From contig OX388316.1 in assembly GCA_947579605.1 (NCBI GenBank), forward strand, positions 17,239,290-17,303,289: 64,000 bases of DNA, read 5' to 3'. A program made the translations under genes and the position numbers. The first letter of the stretch is position 1. The number at the start of each line of letters is the position of its first letter. The notes under the pieces were generated by a model. The model was not told the DNA's origin and did not search any database. It was given only the letters and a program-made list of their open reading frames with translations. The DNA is from Athripsodes cinereus (Eukaryota > Arthropoda > Insecta > Trichoptera > Leptoceridae). Of the stretch, positions 1-11,302 are shown piece after piece.

Positions 1-860
1 CGCTGCAATACAGTTACCAGTTATACCTACACACTACTAGAATAACCAACACACATTATCGTTCGCTTTATCATAGATGAAATCTTTAAACATTTTTATT
101 ATTATCATATATGATATTTATCAATGCACACATGGGCGCTATATTATATGTAATATCAGTGATATATTTTATATTATGTATCAGTCACATTCAGTATACA
201 CTGGCGCTGATATATTTATTACAATTGACTTGGTACAGTATTAGTTTTTATAGATACAAAAAAATACTCAACTTTAAACTAATAAACAAATGGGTAGGAC
301 AATAAGAATATATTTTATTTCATTAGTATCAATCATCTTCATTCATAAAGTATATTACCCAACTACGTACCTACTGCATAAGTAAAGACGTTATAGTAGA
401 TGATTGATATAAGATTATGAAGATGGTAGTTAAATTTCAGCACTCTACCTGTATTTTTACGACTTTTAAATTGTTTTGATAATAAAAATGAAGATTAAAA
501 TCGATATTTGTAATTATCATCAAATCATCGTCACTAAAACGGTAGTAAAAATGTTAGTATGAAATATTTATTACACCATTTTGCATGTTGCATTATAAAG
601 CTTTTATGTATTTCACATTTTATTAATACTTATATATTATTTAATATATTTAGGTGTGGAGAATTATAATTCAATATAATACAATGTGTTACTTATTAAT
701 TTTATGATGTATTAAAAGTTTATTTAATATTTCCCCCAATATATGCGGTCTAATATCGCAGACGCAATATTTTACAGTTTTTTACACTTGTATCACCCAC
801 AAAAATTCTGATATATATATGGACAATTTGTAAAGCGCCGTTTACTCATAACATGACCTC
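1..860. other. AT-rich intergenic sequence
   Basis: I see no coding, RNA or repeat signal other than short AT-rich runs. The small open frame at 111-305 looks like chance. Confidence 0.6.
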
Positions 861-883
861 AAGGGCGCCGTATATCGTATCCA

Positions 884-1345
884 TCACCCGAAACTCCCAG
901 CAAAAAGGTGTGTCTTCAGTCCTTTTTTAAAACTCTCTCCATTCACCTCCTCTCGCAGACACAGAGGCAGCTTGTTCCAACATCTGGGACCCGCAACACT
1001 AAACGCTCTATCTCCAAAGCCTGTTTTGCGAGATCGAGATGGCTCAATTAGTCTGCATTTTGCCTCACCCTGTGCTGAGCGAAGCATGAGCCGTCTTTCA
1101 CTGATGGTCTCGATCTCGCACATCTCCGACAAATAAGATGGTAACACTCCTTTCAAGGCCGAAAACACCATCACACATATCTTATACTCCACTCGTTGCT
1201 TTACCCTTAACCAATGTAAGTTGTGCAAGAGAGGAGTAATATGCTCAAATCTTCGACCTCTCAGGAGAAGTCTTGCAGCAGCATTGAATACAGCCTGGAT
1301 CCTATTCAGCTGCACCATAGGAAGACCAAAGTACAGGCTGATATC
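884..1345 (-). pseudogene. LINE reverse-transcriptase C-terminal fragment (CR1/L2-like)
   Basis: The minus strand encodes about 150 residues of the region downstream of the RT catalytic core. Recognisable signatures run in order: LYFGLP, NRIQAVFNAAARLL, HITPLLHNLHWL, SYLSEMCE, GDRAFSVAGPRCWNKLPL and SFKKGLKTHLF. This order is that of CR1/L2-type non-LTR retrotransposons. Everything 5' of about 1345, including the YADD catalytic motif and endonuclease, is missing, as expected of a 5'-truncated insertion. The reading frame is intact, so the copy may be fairly young. It has no host function that I can see. Confidence 0.85.
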
Positions 1346-1745
1346 TCTTAAAAACTATCTGCACTGTTTTCTTACAACAATTTCAGATTTTTTTAAGAAG
1401 AGATACGAAATTGTGAAGGACGTTTTCATCCTTTACTATCAAAGAACCAGTACAAACTTCAAAATATAGTAATTAGTTCTAAACTGTACCAGGAATATAC
1501 GGGTGTAGTTTTGGCCAGCTGGTTCTTCAGGCCTGCCAATTGGCCTACTCGTGATGATAATTTACTCGTGATAAATAGAAGACTACGACTCCTGAAATAT
1601 CCGGGTGTGAGGTGGGTCTCTCTTTTATAGATCATAAGGTAGATACTAAAATAAAAATAAGAAATTAAAAGTGCAAGAACCTGATTTGTAAGCCCAAAAT
1701 ACAATAATTGTTCGAGATGCTCGTAAATGTCTAATATTTTCTATA

Positions 1746-1922
1746 CTATACCATTATGGCATGTCCACTAAGTGATGCAAAGCCAGTAAACTAACTACAT
1801 GTCATAAACATAATAATAGTCCTCTTAGTGTCAATAAAAAATGTCATTCAGGATGGGTCTTTCACAGGGCACTCAAAAATTACTGAAAAGAGTGGGATAG
1901 CTTTTCTTTGCCAGGGACTCCA
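1746..1922 (-). repeat. Element A copy (internally deleted)
   Basis: Both ends match the full copies at 7100 and 14655: the GGCTACCCCACTTG-like 3' part near 1746-1790 and the 5' part with the GTGGAG(C/T)-like start near 1922. Internal sequence is shortened and diverged. Confidence 0.7.
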
Positions 1923-2261
1923 CGTAAGAAATATTATTATCTAAACTCTATTTTCATTAGGTGTATTTTTTTTGTTACGTTAATACGATCACATGAGTTT
2001 CTCAATAAAATGTTACCAACTATATTTGGTCAATACGCTAGGTTGCGCTTATTATGGGTTTTGTTAACAAAATTGTATTAATTGGTGGGTTGGAACGACA
2101 TATTAGTTGCCATAATTCGTGTTGTCACGGGCGTACAATTTTGACAGGTTAATGTTGATACAGTTGATACATAAAATCATTGAAAATAACATAACCGTGA
2201 AGTGTCCTTATAAATATGCATGGAATCGAATGAAAATAAACACACATTGGTAATATGAATG

Positions 2262-2340
2262 GATGAATTTTATTTATTTATTGACAAAGTAAACGGCAGC
2301 AATTTAGCCTTTACAATAATGTAACACGACAAAAAGAATA
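2262..2340 (-). repeat. LINE 3' tail ending in AATAAATAAA
   Basis: On the minus strand, a TGTAAAGGCT...GCCGTTTAC block followed by (AATA)n matches the tails at 18290-18450 and 29950-30092. Confidence 0.5.
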
Positions 2341-3730
2341 CAAACAGTCAAGTAATACAATGAATATTACAAAAATAAAATAAAATGGTTACTAATATAT
2401 CAAATCAAATTCAAGCTTAATAAACTATCAATACATAATCCTTAATTCAAGGCATGCATTTATATAATATAATATATATAGCATAAAAATGCAGTTGGCA
2501 TAAGATAAAAAAAATATTAAAAATACATCAAATATTAATTATCTAAGTAATTGTGAGTAGATATAATAGTTCAAACAATATATAGGTATTATGCAGATAC
2601 TTAGAAATAGTTAAATCCAATCGATATTATATAACTACTCATTGTATTTGATTACTTAGATTCAATAAGGCTGTAGAACATACAATATTATTATTTTTAA
2701 TAATTATTGATACTATGTAATTTTAAAAATGGACGTAGCAGTTGATCCTAGATGTTGTAAAGCGCCCTTGAAGTGATATATCACAATCAATTGTCAAAAT
2801 ATTACAACAGCATTATTAGAATACTTAGCTTTGTTTAATAAGCTCACTTAAGCATTGTAACGAATTTTATTCTGAATGATAGAAAATCGTAAATACTTGG
2901 ACAAGCAGGAAACCCATCATCGCGCATATCTTCATAGTCACTTCTGAAAGGCAGACAAGATGGTGTTGTACGAATAGCTTGTCGACCTAAGCAGCTAACA
3001 TTGACTTGCAACACAAAGATCCTAGTTTCGCAACAATTATAGTGAAGGTGTGAAATTTTCATTAAAAGTTTTACCGATGTTATTGGCTGGACGAAGTTGC
3101 TATATAGCAATAGGTGCAGTTACATGTTCTGAAAGTATCACCTATACATCTCATAAACATCTCGATATCTCATAAACGATACATCTCATAAACAATCAAC
3201 ATTATGTTATACCTATTATATAATGTTTTATGAATTATTGTTCCTACCTAAATATAACTAATTTATTTGTTTGTTTAGTACAATAATATTATAATCAAAC
3301 GTATAATTGTTTAATTTACAATAAGAAATAATTATTATTAGATGCATTCCTTTAGATAATAATAATAATGTGTTTGAATATTGTACCCCTCATTGAATCG
3401 ACCATACAATATTATTAGTATTATTACTAGTGTACTTTCACCTGGCTTCTCTCAAGAAATGTATAATTACATTATTAAACACAGAACCAGATAGCATAAG
3501 AACTTGCCTAAGAAATGGTGAAAAATCGAGGGAAATTTTAAAAACTGACAACACCAAGATTCGAATATTTTTGATAGTTCTATCCATATTCTGTCATGGT
3601 CAGATGTAAAATTTTGATAATTTATTTTTTTGCATAGCGGCCTAGTTTTTTATTATTAGCAAATGACGTATTATATTATGTTTTTATGCAAAGACAACCT
3701 CCGGATATTATACGTCATGTTGTTTTGTCT

Positions 3731-3790
3731 CCTCCTCTGAGAATCTAACCCGGGACCTCGTGACTCGAAGGCAAGAGCATTACCTCCGTT
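3731..3790 (-). repeat. tRNA-like SINE remnant
   Basis: The minus strand has a B-box-like GGGTTAGATTC preceded by a GAGGTAATGC...CGAGTC segment resembling a degraded tRNA-derived head. Short and diverged. Confidence 0.3.
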
Positions 3791-5590
3791 AATATGTACA
3801 GAGTGTATAATTATAATATATGATATGCAATTTTGTCTAAACAAATACATTTAAACATACGAACGTAAATAAATATTTATTATTATTAGTTTCACCAGTT
3901 GGTGGTCAGGGGCACTGCTGAATCGACAAAGCTTAGAAAATGAAATAATAAAGGATGTTCACGCAAACAATGGACCAGATCTGGCGTCACCATAGTCCAA
4001 TATATTATAATAGAAACTGCGTACAGTAATAATACATAATATTGTAATCGGCATCAGGCACAAACCAAAAGCACAATTCACAGGTCACATTTTAGAACGA
4101 TCAGCGCCTAAAAATTTCCAGAAATGTTGAAAAAATTTTCAATTATGATGCAATGCACCAAATCGTTAGTACTCGTAAATGACATCAAAGTCTATTGAAA
4201 ACAAGAGAAAGAAAAAAAATAACATTGCAGCTCTCTAGCTGTTTACTTTATCTTCTCTAAGTTATTTGTATCCTGATTCGTCTGAGTTATTTTCCATTTC
4301 TTAATTTCTAATCGTAAATATAAAATCAATATCCTTGTCAAACATGGTTTTCGCATTTTACTGTTTTTTTTTTAAATAAAGACCTTAAGAATATTACTCA
4401 AAAGACACTTCATTGATAAAAATATTAGAATGTGCACACGCTATTTAGTAGGAAACAAGAAAGTGAGTAATATTCTTTCAACATATCTCCTTTTTTGTAA
4501 ATAACGTAATTATTCCATTTTTTCTTAATCCCTCATAATTTAAGTAAAATATTTTACTGACACCGCCCCTATAAAGGGCCAGGTGTAACAACATACATCT
4601 ATTCTAATATTTATATCATTGTTAGCAGAGTGTGTGATGTCCTACTGATGTGATGGTATCATTGTAGAAATAGAAGGCGCTTATATTGATCATAATAATA
4701 ATATGTAATATTATAAAGGACCGAGAACAGTAAATAACTCTAAGATACCAATCACATCTATTTAACTGTGTTTACTTTATACACCACTCTAATTCACTCA
4801 TCATACATACACACACACACACACACAAAGTAACAAACACTACCTTTATTATTCATTTCTTTAAAAAAAACTTATGGTCATATCGTATTTTATATTATTA
4901 TATGTCGGTGCCTGCTAATTGTTGTAGGTAACTTATACTGAATATAGTATTGAATTTCTTGTCTGTTTTTATATTCCAAATCAGAGGCCAACGAGTGATA
5001 TCAATTATTATAGCTACCTAACTACAAAAAAAATATTGCACGTTTGAACCTATTTTTTTATTATTACGTATGATGACCAATATATAAAATATTATTTTTC
5101 TGATTTATCAATTTTTTTATTCTTCACTATAAATTAATTACAAAATATACCTACCTATAAAATTTACATATTCATTTAGAAAAGTTAAAAAAAAAAATAC
5201 ATATATGGGTAATTATAAAGAAAATTACATACCTACATATTACTTTACATAACAGGTATATTAAAAAGTGTGAAAGAGAAGTAAAATAACCTATGTCAGC
5301 ATAATATATATTTTCGTGTGAGTTGAATTTTTGACATTGTCGGGTGTCGGAAACTGGATTTAACTTGCTCAGAATCGTAAATATTAATCATCTTTGGATT
5401 TAAACCAGTCTAGATTACTTATTCACATCGTTTTAATTCACAAAAACGAACAGATACAGTCTGTTCACTCTGGGAATCGAACCCACGCTTATGTGTTACT
5501 TTATTCGAAATAGGTATAGCTTAAATCTAAGCACGATACATATTTTAATTTGAATGCACAGAAGGAGAGTTTATTATTGTATTGCAATAA

Positions 5591-5722
5591 CATTAGAGTT
5601 CGTCGGTAGCCTGGAGGTAGAGTCTCGGCCTTCAGAACAAGGGGTCCGTGGTTCGATCCCAGGTGCCGAAAAACTCCCCTTTCACGGCACAAGCTTTTAG
5701 CTTAGTGTGAAAGGTGTATAAG
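5591..5722 (+). repeat. tRNA-derived SINE, copy 1
   Basis: The element starts at GTCGGTAGCCTGGAGG (A-box-like) and contains an exact B box, GGTTCGATCCC. The tRNA-like head is followed by a conserved body with CTCCCCTTTCACGGCAC. It is nearly identical to the copy at 63104-63225, so the two share a source and the element is not a tRNA gene. Confidence 0.85.
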
Positions 5723-5754
5723 GTTGTATTTTGGGTTTATAACAAACTCGGATA

Positions 5755-5797
5755 GGTATACCTTTTTTTTTTAAAAAAAAAAAAAAAAAGGTATACC
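5755..5797. repeat. Imperfect palindrome: GGTATACC, T10, A17, GGTATACC
   Basis: Two copies of self-complementary GGTATACC flank a T-run that meets an A-run, giving an 18-bp potential stem just downstream of SINE copy 1. Confidence 0.7.
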
Positions 5798-5799
5798 AT

Positions 5800-7098
5800 A
5801 CATCTATGTTATTCATCGTTTTCCATTAGTTGTAGATATTAAAAGTAATGTAAAATATCTTTGGTAGGTATTATATCGAAATAATTATTTGCCCAATGAG
5901 CGAATTCATCACAATAATGCAACAACATTCTTCCATGTTCCATATTTATCTAACTTTTCAAATTTCATTATTAGACACAAATGCCTACTAAAGAGATAGA
6001 AAATAAAATATCATACTTACCTCCATTGTTATATCCTCCAGTAACAATATGACTAAGTACCTACATATCTGACTTCTGTAGCGAAAACCTTTTTACTGTA
6101 TTTACATGCGTGTCTTATTGGGTGTTCTCAACTACACAGTAGATACCTACCATACAAGCCTACATCATGTATGAACTTGTATCAACATGACTTTTATTTT
6201 AGTTTTTTTGTTCTTATTGTCTTTAGAATATTCAGATGTTCATGTTGCTGTTGTTAAAATAACGTGTACAAATGTACTGTTCAGTGTGATGTGCTCCTCT
6301 CACACATCTGAGAGTGCCAATCGGGTCACGATTCCAAGTTCTGGACTTGCCACAATAAAATCTTTACAAGTCAGGCACGTGAGGCCAGTGCAATAGTTTA
6401 CTTTGTATTCAATGATGAATTATTGACAAACAATTCTCGGAGACACCGAATTTGTGTGCTATGTTCCTTTAGTTTCAAATAAGCAGTTAGTAAATTAAAG
6501 ATTAAAATGTTTGAACTGTAAAAAATGCATTAATAACTTTGGTACAAAAAAAAAATGAAAAATCGTCATTAAAAAGACATATTAAAAATGCTGTGAAAAA
6601 AATGTGGAACCACTCTCACAATGATTTTTCAGTTCTCATAATTTAACAACATAAGTACTAATTTCTATTTTATTTTTTTCTCTAAGCCAATGTATTAGCG
6701 TGTCTTAATAATATCTATATATCTATCTATTTCATTCAAATTAAAAATAAAATATTTTTTTCATGCTCATTACCTAAAATATAATTTAAGTAACTTTTTT
6801 ATTTTTGAATATACTTAAGTTGCTTGCTGATATTAGCACACGAGAGCTTAATCAATAAAGCATAAGAAATAAAAATCCTGGTCAGTGGTAGTTACCTGAA
6901 GACGACATCATTAGTTCTTATTGGATATAAGATAACACCCTACTCGTGACTCTTTGAGTAACATCCGACCGGACGTTCTTATTCTTTCACAACTTACGAT
7001 AAAAATTCTGTAATCCTTACTAAATTCTACATTTGGGTAATTAATATTCAGAACCAATAAAGGGACATATAATTTTTTTTAAAGACCTTGTGTTTTTT
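5800..7098. other. AT-rich intergenic sequence
   Basis: I see no supported feature. The open frame at 6187-6396 begins with a hydrophobic run but lacks any recognisable family signature and is probably chance. Confidence 0.5.
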
Positions 7099-7099
7099 T

Positions 7100-7350
7100 T
7101 GTGGAGCACCCGGTAAAGAATTGGTCTCCCACTCTTCAGCGTAAGTTTTCGAGTGTCCTGTAAAAGGCAGGTGTTCGAAAAAATTAAGACATTTTACATC
7201 TTAAATTCAGCGATGAGGTTTGCCACCCATCCTGAATGTCTTGATTTTATATTGGCACGGAGAGGACAGTTTGCATGTTTCTTACATGCAGCTGATCTGC
7301 TGGCTACCCCACTTGTGGGATATGCCGTGATGGTATGGTGGTATGGTGGT
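7100..7350 (+). mobile_element. Element A, full-length copy 1 (about 245 bp)
   Basis: It runs from GTGGAGCACCCGGTAAAG to GGGATATGCCGTGATGGTA and is followed by a short (TGG)n-like tail. It matches the 14655 copy almost throughout. Its 3' end resembles the 3' end of the RTE-type LINE at 57415-58120 (CTACCCCACTTG...GATGGTATAG), so it is probably a short non-autonomous retroelement using that LINE's machinery. An open frame through it is not a gene. Confidence 0.8.
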
Positions 7351-7354
7351 GGTG

Positions 7355-8239
7355 GTTTTTTTTGTTATATTTTATTAAGGAAATGTGTCATAGTGCATAT
7401 TTAAATATCAAATAAATATGGTTATCATTATGACAATGCTACGCCAAAAGCCCTGCGACATATTATAAATATGAGGGTAACATCAAGCTTGTATTAGTAT
7501 TAGTTTTATGAACTCCAACCCTACTCTTACTGAATTTCCGAAATTTTAAACAAAAAAGAGTAGTAAATCATATATTTAATTGAGAATATGCATATGTTAT
7601 ACTGCGGTTGGAAATAACTATCAGATTTTTTTTACATAATTACGGGGAAAGGAGTATGAAAAGATAACGAACAAGATGGATCGATTATGTAAAGTGAATA
7701 GCGGGTTGCAGATTGGAGGCACTGACTGAAGATAGAAAAAAATAGTGACATTAATTGGACATGAGCTAGAAAAAGGAAATATAGCATTCAATATTATGTA
7801 ATTCAGTTATTTTTGTAAGCTGCGATAGCTTACGTTAAAAAAGACAGGATGTATTTAAATATGTTACTACCTAGACTTGTCATAGGGGAAGCACTGTGTA
7901 TAGTGAGGCAGAGGTGATGATACCTATACGTTCCTACTACATAGGTACATAGTATGAGAAGATCCTATCAAAATACATAATAATATCTCGTTTTGTAAAA
8001 CACAGTGGAAATATGCGTGTCTCCATAACGAAGTTCATAATTTACATCTTATCTGATTTAGTGAACTTTTGTCAACTTCAACGGTAGATTTTATAGCATA
8101 TTATTATTATGTTAAGTATATGTTTATTTATATGCAGTTTAGAACACAGAGTTGAAATGTATTAGAAGCGGTATATTAGACTCTTCGTCTCGTTTTTTTT
8201 CTTTTCATTTCAACATCTGAATTACTTTGAGTGAAACTG
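7355..8239. other. Intergenic sequence
   Basis: No supported feature. The stretch at 7640-7790 shows a faint LINE-like flavour in translation but is too decayed to call. Confidence 0.45.
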
Positions 8240-8404
8240 CTACTCTCACATTGTGATGGGAGAAGAGAAAATTCTCCGAGAATTTCTCCTCTGATGGAAG
8301 AGAAATTTCTCTCCATAATTCTTCTTAGTGGTATTATTACCTTTCGCCCAGTATACTTCGCAGCCAACCTGATTGATCCAAAAATTTGTGGGGCTAAGGT
8401 CCAA

Positions 8405-8530
8405 ATCAGAGGTTATTAACACTTTTTTCCATGTAAGTACCTGCAAGTTTTTTTAAACTTAAATATGGGCATGTGGGGTGTCAACCATCAAGATTTTTTA
8501 TCAGTTGTTAGCACTTTTTTCTATGTAGGT
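8405..8530 (+). repeat. Dispersed partial copy of the 98-bp satellite unit
   Basis: It contains ATGGGCATGTG, GGTGTCAA, CAAGATTTTT and GCACTTTTTTC-ATGTAGGT in the same order and spacing as the array at 60480-61422. It ends where the RTE LINE 3' end begins. Confidence 0.8.
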
Positions 8531-9128
8531 CATCATCATGTCAGCCTCCTTGCGTCCATCGTTGAACATAGGCCTCCCCCATTGATCTCCACAGCTCTCT
8601 ATCCTGGGCAGACCGCATCCAGCCGCCCCCTGCAACCCGTCTTACGTCGTCCGACCATCGTGCTTGAGGCCTACCAACACTTCTTCTGCCTGTTCTAGGT
8701 CGCCACTCCAGAACTTTCTTTGTCCACCTAGAGTCTGTGGTTCTGGCCACATGACCAGCCCAACTCCATTTCTGACTAGAAACTCTGTGAACGACATCGA
8801 CGACCCTGGTCTTTTCTCTGATCCATACATTAGTTTTCCTGTCTCTCAGTGAAATACCCAGCATTCTCCTTTCCATGGCTCTTTGCGTCACTGATAATTT
8901 GTGTAAAATTCTTTTCGTGAACACAAAAGTTTCACAGCCATAGGTGAGCACTGGGAGAACACAGGCATCAAATAGCTTCTTTTTCAGATAATTTGGGTAT
9001 TTCGGGGATTTCAGGATATAAGATAATTTACCAAAGGCCGCCCATGCCAAGCCATGTAGGTACCTACTTAACATTTTTTTGTTTCCATAATTAATTGTAG
9101 CTATATTGGTGATAAATTGTTTCAACAT
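8531..9128 (-). pseudogene. RTE-type LINE, C-terminal reverse-transcriptase fragment
   Basis: An intact minus-strand frame of 195 codons carries the post-RT region typical of RTE elements. Its signatures are FDACVLPVLTYGCETF, VTQRAMERRMLGISLRDR, WSWAGHVAR, KVLEWRPRTGRRSVGRP, RWSDDVRRVAG and ELWRSMGEAYVQRW. The catalytic YADD core and endonuclease are absent, so the copy is 5'-truncated. The 3' end abuts satellite-like sequence at 8530. The element is common in insect genomes; the copy cannot be autonomous. Confidence 0.9.
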
Positions 9129-9207
9129 TTGTACATTTTTATTGATTGACTGAATAAAGTGTTAATTATTATTATACTGTTAAATAAAAAATAAAAAAAA
9201 TTCTCCA

Positions 9208-9251
9208 ATTCGAGAAATTTACCGAGAAATTTCTCGGTAAATTTCTCGAAT
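9208..9251. repeat. Perfect 44-bp palindrome
   Basis: The sequence is its own reverse complement from ATTCGAGAAATTT to AAATTTCTCGAAT, with GAGAAATTTCTC at the centre. It lies near the right end of the composite insertion. Confidence 0.95.
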
Positions 9252-9287
9252 AATTATTTCTTGAGAATTCCACAACACTACTCTCAC

Positions 9288-9546
9288 ATACACAGAAGTC
9301 ATTTGATACAACGAAAACAAAATTGTTTGAAGTTTTACTATATTTTATTTATTAAATTAGTAACCAAGTTTCGACTTATGAGGTCATTGTCAAACTGACA
9401 ATGTCAAAGTTTGACAATGACCTCATAAGTCGAAACCCTAATTTAATAAATTAAATATAGTAAAACTAAAAACAATTTTATTTCGTTATATCAAATAACG
9501 CAGTTTTATAAAATTAACGTCAACTCAATCAATACACAGAAGTCAT
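9288..9546. mobile_element. Fold-back element with 15-bp target-site duplication
   Basis: ATACACAGAAGTCAT occurs at 9288-9302 and 9532-9546. The 229-bp insert folds back on itself: a left arm containing AGTTTTACTATATTT...CGACTTATGAGGTC is repeated inverted on the right around about 9400. A related CCTGATAAGTCGAAA fragment occurs at 56200-56220. Confidence 0.75.
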
Positions 9547-9740
9547 GTTGCGACTTCCTTCAGCTACTACCATCGTTGAAGGCTCTGGAAGACTACGAAT
9601 TGGCCGGTGGACCACCCCAGAAGAAGCTACCAAGGACAAGTAATAAATCCATATTTTGAAAGACTTACGTTGAAGTTGCCAGAGGTTCTGCAATCAGTAG
9701 CACTTGGCATGAATCTCTAGAGGAAATATTGACCATTGTG
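9547..9740 (+). other. GC-richer coding-like remnant
   Basis: The sequence after the fold-back element is richer in G+C. In one frame it has peptide-like stretches (KALEDYELAGGPPQKK, then TYVEVARGSA after a stop), possibly a decayed retrotransposon ORF1. It is weak and unassigned. Bases 9740-10010 hold nothing further. Confidence 0.2.
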
Positions 9741-10138
9741 ACTTTGTCAATGTTCTTTTTAGTTGTCAATAGAAGAGTAGATTATTTAACTAACCTATGG
9801 AAACAACAAATTTTATCATGAAAAATTCTACTAAGCTGCTTCTATACATGTTTTTTTTTCTTATTTCAATGACACAAGTGTTAATACTATTTTATATTTA
9901 CATGTGTATAATTCTGTATATGTCTGTGTGTTGATTATGGCGCTGTAGGTTTAAGGCAATGTCCCTGATATCATGGAGGTCCAAATATCTATTTTTATTT
10001 TATATGAACTGTATTATATGTATACCGGTCTTATGACGGTACACATATATATAATTACTATATTCATGTAGACATTTAGAATGGATTCACTCATAATTGG
10101 TACGCGGAGGAAGACTTGCATGTTTATTACTTGCAGCT

Positions 10139-10318
10139 CATAATAATAATAATAATAATAATCTTTATTGCACAAAATCAGTATACAAAGAAGAAGAAAA
10201 AAACATGGTATCATAACAATAGAATACATAATTTTGTGCAATGGGCGAGTTTATTGCTGAAGCGCAATATCTTCCAACTAACCCATTAAACAAAAACAAA
10301 TAATAATATATAAATACA
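10139..10318 (-). repeat. LINE 3' tail with (AAT)n microsatellite
   Basis: On the minus strand, GGGTTAGTTGGAAGATATTGCGC...CTCGCCCATTGCAC is followed by (TTA)n. It matches 49020-49165 closely and 21470, 29735 and 35490 more loosely. Confidence 0.7.
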
Positions 10319-10346
10319 TACATACATACATCTTCTTCCCCTTGTC

Positions 10347-11085
10347 CTAGTTGGGTCGGGGGCCCATTGCGCCTAGGTACCTCCTCCAGAGATCCCTGTC
10401 CACCGCTGCTTCCAGGACCTCTGGCCACTCCAAACCAAGTCTTTCATCACACAAGTTTGACACCTGCCCCTGCCAGCTTCTTCTAGGGCGGCCCACCGGT
10501 CTTCTGCCCTCTCCCACAGCCTCCAAAGATCTAGGTGGTAATCTGTCTTCTGGCATGCGGAGAACGTGACCCAGCCATCGCAACTGCGACCTCTCTATAT
10601 GCAGGAGTACCGGTTCCACATTGAGAGCCTCACGAACATACGTATTCCTTATACGGTCTCTCAATGACACACCAGCCACTCCCCTGAGGAACTGCATTTC
10701 CGCTGCCTGTAACCTTGATCTCACGCTCTCCGTGAGCATCCAAATCTGGTGTCCATATGTGAGGATAGGGCGGTAAATTGTCTTAAATATGGCCATTTTT
10801 GTCCGTTGGGTCAGCTCGGATTTATGTATTATCGGGTTTTTAAGCGCTTTCAGCACATTTCCTGCCGACACAATCCTCTTGTCTATGCACGCTGTTTGTC
10901 GACCATCTGCTGAGAACTCTACTCCCAGGTTTTTGAATGTCGAGATCTGTTTGAGTTGGGCCCCGTTCACATGTACCGCACACTGCACTTCCTCTCGGCT
11001 TATAACCATTAGGTACTTCCGATTTAGTCGTGCTTATACTCATGCCAGCTCTATTTGCCAATATATAAATAAAAAAGTAAAATAA
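10347..11085 (-). pseudogene. LINE reverse-transcriptase C-terminal fragment with one frameshift
   Basis: About 235 residues on the minus strand include STFKNLGVEFSADGR, FKTIYRPILTYGHQIW, LRGVAGVSLRDRIRN, QLRWLGHVLRMPEDR and GRRPVGRPRRSW, a late-RT region of an RTE-like or related LINE. Upstream sequence (ANRAGMSISTTKSEV) continues the protein in another frame. The shift is caused by a four-base CCTA insertion near 11010. The catalytic core is absent, so the copy is dead and 5'-truncated. Confidence 0.88.
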
Positions 11086-11302
11086 AATAAAATAATTTAA
11101 GATATAAAGATAAATAAGTATATACATAAACACATATGTATACCAAAATAAATTTACACATAAAATAAGCTACTCAAATATATAATCAAAAGAAATAACA
11201 TCGGATAAGCGACTCGACACAGATATTGAGTAGGGACGGATGGGATAAAGTGGAAGGGATGGGGTAGGACTGCTCATCGTGTTTGGATACACGAAAAAAA
11301 AA

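Larger units (their letters stand above)
1930..5590. other. AT-rich intergenic stretch with minor repeats
   Basis: The stretch contains a minus-strand LINE 3' tail (2262-2340), a tRNA-like remnant (3731-3790) and a short CA microsatellite (4811-4826). At 5460-5490 the minus strand has GGTTCGATTCCC, a lone B-box-like remnant. No gene seen. Confidence 0.6.
8240..9289. mobile_element. Composite insertion bounded by a 12-bp direct repeat
   Basis: CTACTCTCACAT occurs at 8240-8251 and 9278-9289 and looks like a target-site duplication around about 1.03 kb. The insert has GAGAAATTTCTC-type inverted motifs near both ends, two partial units of the 98-bp satellite (8405-8530) and an RTE LINE fragment. 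Removing it rejoins sequence that is itself interrupted again at 9303. Confidence 0.55.

Noticed and set aside
884..1345. Host gene on the minus strand
   Set aside because: The motif order is that of a LINE reverse transcriptase C-terminus.
5501..5692. Open frame starting MCRERGV, also at 62920-63201
   Set aside because: Both are antisense reads of the tRNA-derived SINE; the shared peptide reflects the repeat, not a gene.
7153..7404. Open frame starting MSCKRQVFEK, also at 14707-14892
   Set aside because: Both are translations of element A, a repeat with no coding conservation in its other copies.
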